Notes under the pieces: model-generated
Seen by the model: only the letters and a program-made list of their open reading frames with translations
Told to the model about the DNA's origin: nothing
The model's database searches: none
Program-made: the position numbers and the translations under genes
In this document: one piece after another, positions 44,090 through 54,256 of the stretch
Layout of the letters: every line of letters starts with the position of its first letter
Position numbering within the stretch: position 1 is the stretch's first letter
Source: Cellulophaga sp. F20128
GTDB taxonomy: Bacteria; Bacteroidota; Bacteroidia; Flavobacteriales; Flavobacteriaceae
NCBI RefSeq assembly: GCF_023015805.1
Contig: NZ_JALKBA010000008.1
Span: 62,001 to 126,000, forward strand
DNA: 64,000 nucleotides
Direction: 5' to 3'

Positions 44090-46648
44090 ATGGCAACTCA
44101 AATACTACAAAAAATAAGAAAAACCCACTCCCAAGAAGAGGTACTCAAAGCCACCTCCAATTATTTCAAAGGAGACGATTTAGCAGCACAGGTATGGTTA
44201 AACAAGTATGCGCTAAAGGATTCTGAAGGTAATATTTATGAGTTAACACCAGATGATATGCATCGCCGTATTGCCAAAGAAATTGGGCGCGTAGAACAAC
44301 AATACAAAAACCCTTTAAGTGAAAGTGAAATTTTCGACCTTATTAAAGATTTTAAATACATTGTTCCCCAAGGCAGCCCAATGGCTGGAATAGGCAATCC
44401 TTTTCAAATAGCATCACTTTCTAATTGTTTTGTAATTGGAAATGATGGCAAATCTGATTCTTATGGGGGTATTATGAAAATTGATGAAGAACAGGTGCAA
44501 TTAATGAAAAGACGTGGGGGTGTAGGCCACGACCTTTCTCACATAAGACCCAAGGGTTCTGCCGTAAAAAATTCGGCTTTAACCTCAACGGGCCTTGTTC
44601 CATTTATGGATCGCTATTCTAACTCTACTAGAGAAGTTGCTCAGGATGGCAGAAGAGGCGCATTGATGCTCTCTGTTTCTATTAATCATCCTGACGCAGA
44701 AGATTTTATAGATGCAAAAATGGAACAAGGGAAAGTAACAGGAGCTAACATTTCTGTGCGTATAGACAACGAATTCATGCAATCTGTTGAAAACAATAGC
44801 CCTTATGTACAGAAATTCCCAATTCACAGTCCTTCACCAAAGGTGAGTAAAACCATAAATCCGAATAAACTATGGAATAAAATAGTACACAATGCATGGA
44901 AATCTGCAGAACCTGGTATTTTGTTTTGGGACACTATTATCAAGGAATCTGTTCCTGATTGTTATACCGATTTTGGCTTTAAAACCGTGTCTACAAACCC
45001 TTGTGGTGAAATTCCGCTTTGTCCTTACGATTCGTGTCGCCTTTTAGCCATCAATTTATTTTCATATGTGGACAACCCTTTTACCAATAAGGCCACTTTT
45101 AACCAAGAATTGTTTAAAAAGCATATTGGAGTAGCCCAGCGTATGATGGATGATATTATTGATCTTGAATTAGAAAAGATTGATGCTATTTTAGAAAAAA
45201 TCCACTTAGACCCAGAACTAGAAGAAACAAAAAGTGCAGAGTACAATTTATGGAAAAAAATTAAAGAAAAAGCCATTCAAGGGCGTCGTACCGGAATTGG
45301 CATTACAGCAGAGGGCGATATGCTCGCAGCGTTAGGACTCCAATACGGAAGCAAAGACGCCAATGTGTTTTCTGTTGAAGTTCATAAAACCATCGCATTA
45401 GAAGCCTATAGAGCATCTGTAAATACCGCCAAAGAAAGGGGAGCATTTCAGGTTTTCGATGCAAATCTTGAAAAAAACAATCCGTTTATTTTACGCCTAA
45501 AGGAGGCCGATGAAAAATTGTACGATGATATGTTAAAATATGGTCGCAGAAACATCGCCTTACTAACTATTGCCCCTACAGGCACTACAAGCTTAATGAC
45601 CCAAACTACCTCGGGCATAGAGCCGGTTTTTCTACCTGTGTATAAACGTCGTAGAAAAGTAAACCCTAATGATGTAGGGGTGAATATAAATTTTGTAGAT
45701 GAAGTTGGAGATTCTTGGGAAGAATATGTTGTATTTCACCACAGATTTAAACAGTGGATGTCTGTAAATGGATATGATACTGCTAAAAAATACAGTCAGA
45801 AAGAAATAAATGAATTGGTACAGAAATCCCCATATCACAAAGCCACATCCAATGATGTGGATTGGATGAGCAAAGTTAAACTGCAGGGCGCCGTTCAAAA
45901 ATGGGTAGACCACTCTATAAGTGTTACCATTAATTTACCAAACAACGCCTCAGAAAAACTGGTTGGCGAATTGTACCTTGAAGCTTGGAAAGCAGGTTGT
46001 AAAGGAGTTACAGTTTACAGAGACGGTTCTAGATCTGGAGTCTTGATTTCAAATGACGAAAAAAGTGACGATGATAACGATGCCGAAACCCTAACAAATT
46101 TTCCATCCAAACGACCTGAAACTGTTGAAGCCGACATTGTACGATTTCAAAACAACAAAGAAAAATGGATTGCTTTCATAGGGCTAATTGACGGGAATCC
46201 TTATGAGATATTTACGGGCTTGGAAGATGATGAAGATGGTATTTTAATACCACGCTGGGTCAACAAAGGATTGATCATTAAAAATAGAGACGAAAATGGC
46301 ATTTCTAGGTATGATTTTCAATATAAGAATAAACGAGGTTACAAAACCACCATTGAAGGCTTATCACATAAATTTAATCCTGAATACTGGAATTACGCCA
46401 AATTAATTTCAGGGACCTTACGCCATGGTATGCCTATTGAAAAAGTAGCAGATTTAATCAATAGTTTACAGCTCAACAACGAATCTATAAATACATGGAA
46501 AAATGGAGTGGCACGAGCTTTAAAAAAGTATGTAGTAGACGGAACTAAAGTTAAGGGTCAAAAATGTGAGAATTGCAATTCCACGACCCTTATTTACCAA
46601 GAAGGCTGTCTAACCTGTAAGGATTGTGGATCTTCAAAATGTGGATAA
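44090..46648 (+). CDS. nrdJ: Adenosylcobalamin-dependent (class II) ribonucleotide reductase
   Basis: 852 residues, the length of the class II enzymes of Bacteroidota. It makes deoxyribonucleotides from ribonucleotides using vitamin B12, without oxygen. Active-site landmarks: SNCFVIG, the NPCGEIPLCPYDSCRL region with the radical-transfer Cys, RRGGVGHDLSHIRP, and PTGTTSLMTQTTSG. The C-terminal tail carries a Cys-rich relay (CENC, CLTC, CKDC) for re-reduction. No B12 riboswitch is visible upstream and no class Ia (nrdAB) genes are in the window. It has its own promoter and faces the AlbA_2 gene convergently. Confidence 0.96.
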   Translation: MATQILQKIRKTHSQEEVLKATSNYFKGDDLAAQVWLNKYALKDSEGNIYELTPDDMHRRIAKEIGRVEQQYKNPLSESEIFDLIKDFKYIVPQGSPMAGIGNPFQIASLSNCFVIGNDGKSDSYGGIMKIDEEQVQLMKRRGGVGHDLSHIRPKGSAVKNSALTSTGLVPFMDRYSNSTREVAQDGRRGALMLSVSINHPDAEDFIDAKMEQGKVTGANISVRIDNEFMQSVENNSPYVQKFPIHSPSPKVSKTINPNKLWNKIVHNAWKSAEPGILFWDTIIKESVPDCYTDFGFKTVSTNPCGEIPLCPYDSCRLLAINLFSYVDNPFTNKATFNQELFKKHIGVAQRMMDDIIDLELEKIDAILEKIHLDPELEETKSAEYNLWKKIKEKAIQGRRTGIGITAEGDMLAALGLQYGSKDANVFSVEVHKTIALEAYRASVNTAKERGAFQVFDANLEKNNPFILRLKEADEKLYDDMLKYGRRNIALLTIAPTGTTSLMTQTTSGIEPVFLPVYKRRRKVNPNDVGVNINFVDEVGDSWEEYVVFHHRFKQWMSVNGYDTAKKYSQKEINELVQKSPYHKATSNDVDWMSKVKLQGAVQKWVDHSISVTINLPNNASEKLVGELYLEAWKAGCKGVTVYRDGSRSGVLISNDEKSDDDNDAETLTNFPSKRPETVEADIVRFQNNKEKWIAFIGLIDGNPYEIFTGLEDDEDGILIPRWVNKGLIIKNRDENGISRYDFQYKNKRGYKTTIEGLSHKFNPEYWNYAKLISGTLRHGMPIEKVADLINSLQLNNESINTWKNGVARALKKYVVDGTKVKGQKCENCNSTTLIYQEGCLTCKDCGSSKCG

Positions 46649-46690
46649 AATGAACTAAAAGGCAAAACAATAACATAAGGATTGTACCCT

Positions 46691-47827
46691 CTAATTATAC
46701 CTCACCTTTCTTAAAATTCGGAAAGCTTCTTTTAGAGATTGGTACACTTCTTTGTTGTGTTTTTTTATGATAGGTTTTGCTTTTTCCATTTGCGGCAATG
46801 CCTCTAGAAAATCATTTAGGTAACAAATTAAATACGTATCAGGCAGATGATTAAGGTCTTCCTGTTCCGCGGTTGTTAGTTTTATATTTTTTTCTAATTT
46901 GTCAATCAAAGCAACGTTGGTATTGAAAATGTGATGCAGCGTTTTTTTATCATACTGGGGTGGTTCAAAAATTAAATCGCTCTGAATAAAGTATTTTCCA
47001 TTATGATTAAAGGTAATCACCACTTTTTCAAATGGATAATACTTTTGTTGCTTTCCCAAGCCGAGTTGCACATATTCTGTTGTTGTAAAAGAATCCTCAT
47101 CGAAGGCAATGGTGATTTCATCAAAAATGGAATAAAACAATTTTACCTGTTCATTAATTAACTCTATATCCACTCGAGAATAATACAGCTGTTCCTTTAT
47201 TTTATTCTGATTTCCGGCCCAACAAACCACAAACTGCTCCTTAAAAACTTTGTAGTAACTGGGCAGATCTTTATGCCTATTGTTTATAAAATCGATTACT
47301 CCGTCAAGGGTGAGCTCAATATTGTTTTTAGCGTGTTGTTCTATCGTAGTAACAGCATTAGAATTAATATCCTTTAATTCTATTCCATAAGCCTTAGGCA
47401 TACTAATACTTCCTTCCCTAAAAAAAACAGTGCCGCCATAATATTTCCAAATATTCTTACTTAAGACACATACTTTCCCGTTAGATTTAATGGTAACCAA
47501 ACCTACCACCTTACCTTCAGGAAGATGTGGAAACGGAATATTCTCATAAGATATAGCTGGAGCGTTATTGATATAGGCGTTTACTAAATTTTGAATTTTG
47601 CTATCATCAAAAAAATCAACTCCCACAATAGTATTACCCTCATCTTCTACACCTACAACGATAAAAGAATTGTTTTTGGGATTGCTATTGGCCAAAGCAC
47701 AAACATGTTTTAAAAACTTTGCTTTTCCTTCCTTTTGTCCAATGTCTATAAATCGCTTTTTATCATAAAAACTATTCTCATCATTATGAGCTAACAAGTT
47801 TTTTACTAATAGGCGCTTGTTAATCAT
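46691..47827 (-). CDS. AlbA_2 (Schlafen-like) domain ATP-binding protein
   Basis: 378 residues. The N-terminal 150 residues form an AlbA_2/Schlafen-type domain (KEGKAKFLKHVCALANSNPKNNSFIVVGVEDEGNTIVG in outline: FLKHVCALANS, GVEDEGN, LVNAYINNAPAI), a fold seen in Schlafens and in many prokaryotic regulatory or nucleic-acid-related proteins. The C-terminal part is alpha/beta of unknown type. No signal or membrane segment. Its start overlaps the end of the SDR gene by 8 bp, so it is cotranscribed with SDR and aldo/keto reductase genes; the biological link is unknown. Confidence 0.82.
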   Translation of the reverse strand: MINKRLLVKNLLAHNDENSFYDKKRFIDIGQKEGKAKFLKHVCALANSNPKNNSFIVVGVEDEGNTIVGVDFFDDSKIQNLVNAYINNAPAISYENIPFPHLPEGKVVGLVTIKSNGKVCVLSKNIWKYYGGTVFFREGSISMPKAYGIELKDINSNAVTTIEQHAKNNIELTLDGVIDFINNRHKDLPSYYKVFKEQFVVCWAGNQNKIKEQLYYSRVDIELINEQVKLFYSIFDEITIAFDEDSFTTTEYVQLGLGKQQKYYPFEKVVITFNHNGKYFIQSDLIFEPPQYDKKTLHHIFNTNVALIDKLEKNIKLTTAEQEDLNHLPDTYLICYLNDFLEALPQMEKAKPIIKKHNKEVYQSLKEAFRILRKVRYN

Positions 47828-48587
47828 TACTTTTATTTACAATAGTACTATTCGCTTGGGCCGTACTCATAACCACCAAATCAGCGATATTTACATGGTA
47901 GGGTCTCGTCACTACAAAATGGATAATATCCGCTACATCTTCTGCCTGTAAAGCAGTAAAGCCCTGATATACTTTTGCTGCACGATCTTCATCGCCTTTA
48001 AACCGTACACTACTGAATTCTGTTTCTACCATTCCTGGGTTTATAGAACCAACTCTAATATTGAACGGATTTAAATCGATGCGCATTCCTTGATTTAGCG
48101 CATCCACAGCATGCTTACTGGCACAATACACATTGCCATTTGGGTATACTTCCTTGGCTGCTGTAGATCCAATATTTATGATATGTCCCGCTTTTTTGGC
48201 CACCATCCCCGGAATAATAGCCTTAGAAACATACAAAAGCCCTTTAACATTTATGTCGAGCATAGCATCCCAATCGTCTAGACTACCCTCTTGTATAGGT
48301 TCTAATCCATGTGCATTACCTGCATTATTAATTAAAATATCAATGTCTGTAAATTCCGCTGGCAAGGATTGAAGAGCAGCAAAAACAGCATCCTTATCGC
48401 GCACATCAAAATTTAAAGTATGCACTGAGGTATAATGCATTAATTCCTCTTTAAGCGCCGTTAAACGATCTTGTCTTCTGCCGCAGAGCACAAGGTGTAT
48501 CGCATGCTTAGCAAAAAGCTGTGCTGTTGCCCTCCCAATACCGCTAGTTGCACCAGTTATTACTGCTATTTTCTTTGTAGTACCCAT
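47820..48587 (-). CDS. SDR family oxidoreductase (YdfG-like)
   Basis: 255 residues. Classical short-chain dehydrogenase motifs: TGATSGIGRA (residues about 12-21), NNAGNAHG, the catalytic Ser in INIGSTAA, and YCASK (Tyr, Lys). SINPGMVETEF follows. Length and the PGMVETEFS and QAEDVADIIHFV segments resemble YdfG/3-hydroxy acid dehydrogenases (NADP-dependent serine or 3-hydroxypropionate dehydrogenase-like). The specific substrate is not determined. Middle gene of a three-gene leftward operon. Confidence 0.93.
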   Translation of the reverse strand: MGTTKKIAVITGATSGIGRATAQLFAKHAIHLVLCGRRQDRLTALKEELMHYTSVHTLNFDVRDKDAVFAALQSLPAEFTDIDILINNAGNAHGLEPIQEGSLDDWDAMLDINVKGLLYVSKAIIPGMVAKKAGHIINIGSTAAKEVYPNGNVYCASKHAVDALNQGMRIDLNPFNIRVGSINPGMVETEFSSVRFKGDEDRAAKVYQGFTALQAEDVADIIHFVVTRPYHVNIADLVVMSTAQANSTIVNKSND

Positions 48588-48597
48588 TGTTCTGTTT

Positions 48598-49473
48598 TTA
48601 TGGAACCGAATGTCCTTGGCTTGCTTTTAATAACAAAAACCAATCTTCTAATTCTAAATTAATTTCTTGTGCCTGAACTGCAGCCCGTATTCGCTCTGGC
48701 GTTGTGGTGCCAATTACAGGAGATATAACAGCTGGATGTCGCAAAATCCAAGCCAACAACAATTGATCTTCGGCAACATTATACTTGCTTACAAGTGCTT
48801 TTAAGGTCGCCTTTATTCTTTGGGTTTGTTCGTTTTCTTCTTTAAAATAAACACCCAATGGACTCCATGCCATTACCCTTCTTTTGGCTGTAATACAATC
48901 ATCTAATGTGCCGTCATACATTGCTGTATGTTCCGTTAGCGAAAACTCAATTTGATTGCCACAAACGGGTATTTCCGTTTCCAGCATTTTAATCTGTGAT
49001 GCTGTAAAATTAGAAACCCCAAAATCAATAATTTTACCTTCTTTTTGAAGCACTTCGACGGCTGCTGCTATTTCTTCTGGATGCATTAATGGGCTTGGTC
49101 TGTGCAGCAGTAAAAAATCGATATATTCAGTTTTCAGATTTTTTATAGATGCATAAACGGCATCGATAATATAGGCCTTGTCATATTGATAATGACCAAT
49201 GGTATTATCTCGGTCTTTGCAGACAAACTGAATACCACATTTGGTTATAATCTGTATTTTTTCTCTAGCAATAGTACTGTTGGCAAAAGCCGCACCAAAC
49301 ATAGCTTCATTTGTGTAACCACCGTAAATGTCGGCATGATCAAAAGTGGTAATCCCTACATCTACACAATGGTTCATTAAAGCACCCATTTTTTGTTCTT
49401 GTAAGTTTTTACCCCAACTTCCCCAAGTCATTGTACCCGCTATAATTTTTGAGTATTTTTGTGTTGTTTTCAT
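48598..49473 (-). CDS. Aldo/keto reductase (YdhF-like)
   Basis: 291 residues, a TIM-barrel NADPH-dependent aldo/keto reductase. Active-site residues: Asp-Tyr of FDHADIYGGYTNE, catalytic Lys in IQIITKCGI, His in LLLHRPSPL, and the C-terminal NADPH-binding SPVIGTTTPERIRAAV. The GTMTWG start and ILRHPAVI segments match the YdhF-type oxidoreductases of unknown substrate. First gene of the leftward operon (10 bp to the SDR gene). Confidence 0.93.
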   Translation of the reverse strand: MKTTQKYSKIIAGTMTWGSWGKNLQEQKMGALMNHCVDVGITTFDHADIYGGYTNEAMFGAAFANSTIAREKIQIITKCGIQFVCKDRDNTIGHYQYDKAYIIDAVYASIKNLKTEYIDFLLLHRPSPLMHPEEIAAAVEVLQKEGKIIDFGVSNFTASQIKMLETEIPVCGNQIEFSLTEHTAMYDGTLDDCITAKRRVMAWSPLGVYFKEENEQTQRIKATLKALVSKYNVAEDQLLLAWILRHPAVISPVIGTTTPERIRAAVQAQEINLELEDWFLLLKASQGHSVP

Positions 49474-49633
49474 AATAGTATGTGAAAATAAAAAATAAAA
49501 ACCTTAAATAGTTCATAAAACTTCCGCTATTCCATAATATTTAACCTATTATTAACAGCAGAAACGCAATTTAATTTAGATTTTGCATCTTATTAATAAC
49601 TTTTATATTTTGCACAACAATTTTTAAATATAT

Positions 49634-50635
49634 ATGGAAGAAAATACTACAGTAGATATTAGCGCAGTGAATGAGAAGATTGCCAAAGAAAGTGCTTTTA
49701 TCGATCTACTAATGTTAGAGATGAACAAGGTTATTGTAGGTCAAAGACATATGGTAGAACGCTTGTTAATTGGTTTATTAGGTCAAGGACATATCTTGTT
49801 AGAAGGGGTTCCTGGTTTGGCAAAAACATTAGCAATAAACACTTTGGCCAAGGCAGTTCAAGGCAAATTTAGCAGAATACAGTTTACACCAGATCTTTTG
49901 CCTGCAGATGTGGTAGGTACAATGATTTTTAATATGAAAGAGAATGATTTCTCTATTAAAAAAGGACCAATTTTCGCCAATTTCGTTTTGGCTGATGAGA
50001 TCAATAGGGCGCCAGCAAAGGTTCAATCTGCCTTGTTAGAAGCTATGCAGGAAAAACAAGTGACCATTGGGGATACAACTTTTATTTTAGAAAAGCCTTT
50101 TCTGGTAATGGCCACCCAAAACCCAGTGGAGCAAGAAGGTACTTATCCACTGCCCGAAGCACAAGTTGACCGTTTTATGTTAAAAACAGTAATTGATTAT
50201 CCTAAGTTTAATGAGGAGCAATTAATTATGCGACAAAACTTAAAAGGGGCGTATGACGAGGTGAAACCCGTTGTAAGTGTACAGCAAATCATTGATGCTC
50301 AAAAAGCAGTAAGGGATGTGTATATGGATGAAAAGATTGAGAAATACATCTTGGATTTAATATTTGCCACACGATACCCTGAAAAGTACAACCTAGAAAA
50401 ATTAAAACCACTAATAAGCTTTGGAGCTTCTCCTCGTGGAAGTATTAATCTTGCCACAGCAGCCAAATGTTATGCTTTTATAAAACGAAGAGGATATGTT
50501 ATTCCTGAAGATGTAAGGGCAGTTGTACATGATGTTCTTAGACATAGAATAGGAATTACCTACGAAGCTGAAGCTGAAAACATAACTTCGGAAGACATCA
50601 TTAATAAGATCGTAAACGAAGTTGAAGTGCCTTAA
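49634..50635 (+). CDS. MoxR family AAA+ ATPase (BatR)
   Basis: 333 residues. Walker A GVPGLAKT, Walker B with LADEINRAPAKVQSALLEAM, sensor regions MATQNPVEQEGTYPLPEAQ and the C-terminal lid SFGASPRGSINL. It is the first gene of the bat cluster. MoxR ATPases act as chaperones that, with DUF58/VWA partners, assemble or activate other protein complexes. Cytoplasmic. The gene is 79 bp before the DUF58 gene. Confidence 0.95.
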   Translation: MEENTTVDISAVNEKIAKESAFIDLLMLEMNKVIVGQRHMVERLLIGLLGQGHILLEGVPGLAKTLAINTLAKAVQGKFSRIQFTPDLLPADVVGTMIFNMKENDFSIKKGPIFANFVLADEINRAPAKVQSALLEAMQEKQVTIGDTTFILEKPFLVMATQNPVEQEGTYPLPEAQVDRFMLKTVIDYPKFNEEQLIMRQNLKGAYDEVKPVVSVQQIIDAQKAVRDVYMDEKIEKYILDLIFATRYPEKYNLEKLKPLISFGASPRGSINLATAAKCYAFIKRRGYVIPEDVRAVVHDVLRHRIGITYEAEAENITSEDIINKIVNEVEVP

Positions 50636-50714
50636 ATCAGTCGTTAATAATTAGTCCCAGTTGTCAGTTTACCAAAAAAACTGTGCCTGAATACGTATTA
50701 ATGCAAGCTGAAAA

Positions 50715-51581
50715 ATGGATACCAAGGAATTACTTAAAAAAGTTCGTAAAATTGAGATAAAGACGAGACGTCTTTCCGACCATATATTTGGTGGGGAATA
50801 CCACTCTACCTTTAAAGGAAGGGGTATGACGTTTAGTGAAGTACGTCAATACCAATTTGGTGATGATGTGCGCGCCATAGATTGGAATGTTACAGCCCGC
50901 TACAACGAACCCTATATTAAGGTTTTTGAAGAAGAAAGAGAGCTTACCATGATGCTTATGGTGGATGTGAGTGGCTCCGAACATTTTGGAACTACCAATC
51001 AATTTAAGAACGAAATTATAACTGAGATTTCTGCGACATTAGCATTTTCTGCCTTACAGAATAATGATAAGGTGGGTTTAATTTTATTTTCTGATGAAGT
51101 AGAACTTTTTATTCCACCAAAAAAAGGAAAAAGTCACGCTCTACGTATTATCAGGGAGCTTTTAGAATTTAAACCGAAAAGCACAAAGACCAATTTATCT
51201 GAAGCGTTAAAGTATTTAACAAACGTGATGAAAAAGAAAGCTATTGTTTTTGTGCTTTCAGATTTTATTACAGAAGATTACTTACAAACATTGCGTATCA
51301 CTGGAAAAAAACATGACCTTACAGGCATCCGGGTTTTTGATGAACGTGAAGAAAGCATTCCAAACATAGGAATGGTACAAATGCAAGACGCCGAAACCGG
51401 GGCTTTAAAATTGGTAAATACGCAATCTAAGTCAGTACGTAAGGCCTACAGCAAATACTACCATGAAAAGGTGGCTTATTTTACAGAAACCTTTACCAAA
51501 TCTGGTTGTGGTGTGCTCAGTTGTAGGGTAGATGAAAGCTACGTAAAAAAACTATTAGGTTATTTTAAGCGAAGAGGATAA
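50715..51581 (+). CDS. DUF58 domain-containing protein (Bat cluster)
   Basis: 288 residues. DUF58 signature (FGGEYHSTFKGRGMTFSEVRQYQFGDDVRAIDWNV in outline: GRGMTFSEVRQY, GDDVRAIDWN) and a VWA-like region with VDVSGSEHFG as metal-site motif. No membrane segment. It pairs with the MoxR ATPase in many bacteria. Its TAA stop shares one base with the next ATG (51581), so translation is coupled. Confidence 0.94.
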   Translation: MDTKELLKKVRKIEIKTRRLSDHIFGGEYHSTFKGRGMTFSEVRQYQFGDDVRAIDWNVTARYNEPYIKVFEEERELTMMLMVDVSGSEHFGTTNQFKNEIITEISATLAFSALQNNDKVGLILFSDEVELFIPPKKGKSHALRIIRELLEFKPKSTKTNLSEALKYLTNVMKKKAIVFVLSDFITEDYLQTLRITGKKHDLTGIRVFDEREESIPNIGMVQMQDAETGALKLVNTQSKSVRKAYSKYYHEKVAYFTETFTKSGCGVLSCRVDESYVKKLLGYFKRRG

Positions 51582-53242
51582 TGATCGTAAAATTTAAAAA
51601 ATTACAACGTATAAAAAACCTATCGTTTTACAAACGATACGCTTTCCTATTCTTTATTTTCTGCTCCATTTTTGGTTATTCTCAAACGACACCAAAGGTT
51701 ACAGCGAATATTGATACAACCGCTATCCGAATCGGGGAACAAATAAATTATACTATTCTTGTAGAAGCCGATTCTACCGCACAGGTAATCTTCCCTGAAG
51801 ACCAAACCTTTTCTCCTTTAGAAATGGTAGAAGCCTTAAAAATAGACACTTCTAAATATCAAAATAGAATTACCCTTCAACGCACTTATGCCTTAACTCA
51901 GTTCGATTCTGGGGCCTATACCATTCCACAACAACGCTTGGACATCAACGGATTGGCATTTTTTACAGACTCAATAAAGGTAAATGTAGGAACGGTTGCA
52001 GTAGATACATTTGCCCAAAAAATGTACGATATAAAACCCTTAATTGCTGTAGACAAAAGTACCGATCTACCATGGTTAAAAATAGGGTTAATCTTAGGGG
52101 GAATTCTACTTTTGGCTGGACTCATCTATTGGTTTGTGTTGCGTAAAAAACCATTAACTGAAGAAGAAAAAATTGCACTTTTACCGCCTTATGATCGGGC
52201 ATTATTAGAGTTGAAAAAATTAGAAAATTCCAAATACATCATTCAAGACGAATACAAGGAGTATTATTCCGAATTAACGACCATTGTTCGGTTGTATTTG
52301 GAGGAGGATGCACATGTTTCTGCGCTAGAAAGTACTACAGACCAACTTATCGATAAATTAGAACTGCTCAAAGATGCTGGGGAGTTAAAACTAGATGACG
52401 AAACTATTCTACAGTTTAAAAAGGTTTTACAAACAGCCGATTTAGTAAAATTCGCAAAGAAAAAACCAGAAACATCTGTGGCAGAGCAAGATAGAGCTCT
52501 TATTGAACAAATAGTTGTAAAAACCCATGATGCCCTACCAGAACCTACGGAAGAAGAATTGTTAGAAAATGAAGAATATCTAGAGGCATTGGCACTCAAA
52601 AAAGAAAAGAAAAAATGGATAATAGCCACAGTGATATTTTTTGGCGCAATCCTTATAAGTACAGCTGCAGCCATTGCTTACTATGGTTTAGCAACGGTAA
52701 AGGATACTGTTTTTGGTCATCCTACTAAAGAGTTATTAGAAGAAGAATGGGTTTCTAGCACCTATGGATATCCACCCATTACTTTAGAAACACCTCAAGT
52801 GCTACTCAGGCAGCAAATTACGCTTCCGCCAGAAGCTAAAGAAAGTATTAAGGAGTTGCAAATGTTTGCCTATCGCAGTGGTATGGGTTTATTTACGGTT
52901 AGTGTATCGGCGACCACTTTTGCAAATCCAGAAACAGAACCAGATTTTAATCAGGTCACAGATCAAATGCTAAAAAGTTTTGAAGCCAATGGCGCCAAAA
53001 ACATTACTACAAAACAAGAAGATTTTACAACCCTTACTGGTACTAAGGGGTTAAAAACTTATGGCACAGGAAAGTTTGCTGTTCCAAATTCTAAAGAATT
53101 AGTGAATGGCAAGTATGCTATTATTAGTTTTGGTGGCAAAGGCTTTCAACAACAAGTATTGGTTTCTTGGCTGGCAGAAGATGTATATGCAGAACAAATT
53201 GTAGCCCGTATTTTTAATTCAATTGAAGTTAAAACAGAATAA
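51581..53242 (+). CDS. Bat-cluster membrane protein, BatD-like N-terminus and DUF4381-like core
   Basis: 553 residues. A basic N-terminus and first hydrophobic segment (signal/anchor, about 20-36), an extracytoplasmic BatD-like beta domain (about 38-160), a transmembrane helix (about 167-188, LILGGILLLAGLIYWFVL), a cytoplasmic helical DUF4381-like part (about 195-345; LLPPYDRALLELKKL), a second helix (about 350-370) and a 190-residue extracytoplasmic C-terminal domain. In many Bacteroidota this locus has only the shorter DUF4381-like protein, so the C-terminal extension is a lineage feature. Translationally coupled to the DUF58 gene and one base from batA. Confidence 0.8.
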   Translation: MIVKFKKLQRIKNLSFYKRYAFLFFIFCSIFGYSQTTPKVTANIDTTAIRIGEQINYTILVEADSTAQVIFPEDQTFSPLEMVEALKIDTSKYQNRITLQRTYALTQFDSGAYTIPQQRLDINGLAFFTDSIKVNVGTVAVDTFAQKMYDIKPLIAVDKSTDLPWLKIGLILGGILLLAGLIYWFVLRKKPLTEEEKIALLPPYDRALLELKKLENSKYIIQDEYKEYYSELTTIVRLYLEEDAHVSALESTTDQLIDKLELLKDAGELKLDDETILQFKKVLQTADLVKFAKKKPETSVAEQDRALIEQIVVKTHDALPEPTEEELLENEEYLEALALKKEKKKWIIATVIFFGAILISTAAAIAYYGLATVKDTVFGHPTKELLEEEWVSSTYGYPPITLETPQVLLRQQITLPPEAKESIKELQMFAYRSGMGLFTVSVSATTFANPETEPDFNQVTDQMLKSFEANGAKNITTKQEDFTTLTGTKGLKTYGTGKFAVPNSKELVNGKYAIISFGGKGFQQQVLVSWLAEDVYAEQIVARIFNSIEVKTE

Positions 53243-54241
53243 ATGTTAGAGAATATAACCTTTGCAAATCCTCAGTTTTTTTGGCTTTTGGCGCTTCTGC
53301 CACTGGCTATGCTATGGTATTTCTTTAAAAATAAACAAGAAACGGCAGTTTTAAAAATTTCTAACATTAACGGTTTTACAGCCTCTAGTTTACTACCCAA
53401 GTTAAAACCATTACTATTTGTATTGCGTTTAACGGCCTTGGGTGTTATAATAACAGCAATGGCACGGCCACAAACCAAAGATGTATCAACCAAAACAAAA
53501 ACAACCAAAGGGATAGATATTGTAATGGCCATAGATGTATCTTCTAGTATGTTGGCACGGGATTTAAAACCCGATAGATTGTCTGCGCTAAAGAAAGTTG
53601 CAGCAGATTTTATTAAAAAGAGACCTAATGATAGAATTGGACTAGTAGCTTATGCTGGTGAAAGTTATACCAAAACACCAATTACGAGTGACAAATCTAT
53701 TGTGCTAGCCTCCTTAAGAGATATAACCTACGGACAGTTAACTGATGGTACTGCCATTGGTATGGGTTTAGCAACTGCAGTTAACCGTTTAAAAGAAAGC
53801 ACCTCTAAAAGTAAAATCATCATCTTGTTAACAGACGGTGTAAACAACGCTGGCTTTATAGAACCTAAAACGGCCGCAGATTTAGCTGTAGAATACAATA
53901 TAAAAACCTATACTATTGGTATAGGTACAAATGGCAATGCTTTATCTCCCGTATCCTATAATCCGGATGGCTCTTTTAGATATGGAATGCAAAAGGTAGA
54001 GATTGATGAAAAATTATTAGAAGAAATTGCCGAGGTTTCTGGTGGAAAATATTTTAGAGCCACGGATAATGAAAAGCTTGAAGCAATCTATGATGAAATT
54101 AACAAGCTTGAAAAAACAGAAATAGAGGAGTTTAAATACACCAATTACGAAGAAAAATTTAGACCCTTAATTCTTTTAGCAGGAATATTGTTATTACTAG
54201 AATGGTTGGTTCGCAATACATTATTTAGGAGTTTTATCTAA
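53243..54241 (+). CDS. batA: BatA, VWA-domain membrane protein
   Basis: 332 residues. N-terminal BatA membrane region (about 10-27; 57-73), a VWA domain with MIDAS motif DVSSS (residues 98-102), LTDGTAIG and LTDGVNNAG, then a C-terminal helix (LILLAGILLLLEWLV). The VWA faces the periplasm. In Bacteroides the bat genes are needed for oxygen tolerance. It is followed 15 bp later by batB. Confidence 0.95.
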   Translation: MLENITFANPQFFWLLALLPLAMLWYFFKNKQETAVLKISNINGFTASSLLPKLKPLLFVLRLTALGVIITAMARPQTKDVSTKTKTTKGIDIVMAIDVSSSMLARDLKPDRLSALKKVAADFIKKRPNDRIGLVAYAGESYTKTPITSDKSIVLASLRDITYGQLTDGTAIGMGLATAVNRLKESTSKSKIIILLTDGVNNAGFIEPKTAADLAVEYNIKTYTIGIGTNGNALSPVSYNPDGSFRYGMQKVEIDEKLLEEIAEVSGGKYFRATDNEKLEAIYDEINKLEKTEIEEFKYTNYEEKFRPLILLAGILLLLEWLVRNTLFRSFI

Positions 54242-54256
54242 ATTAAGAAAGACAAA

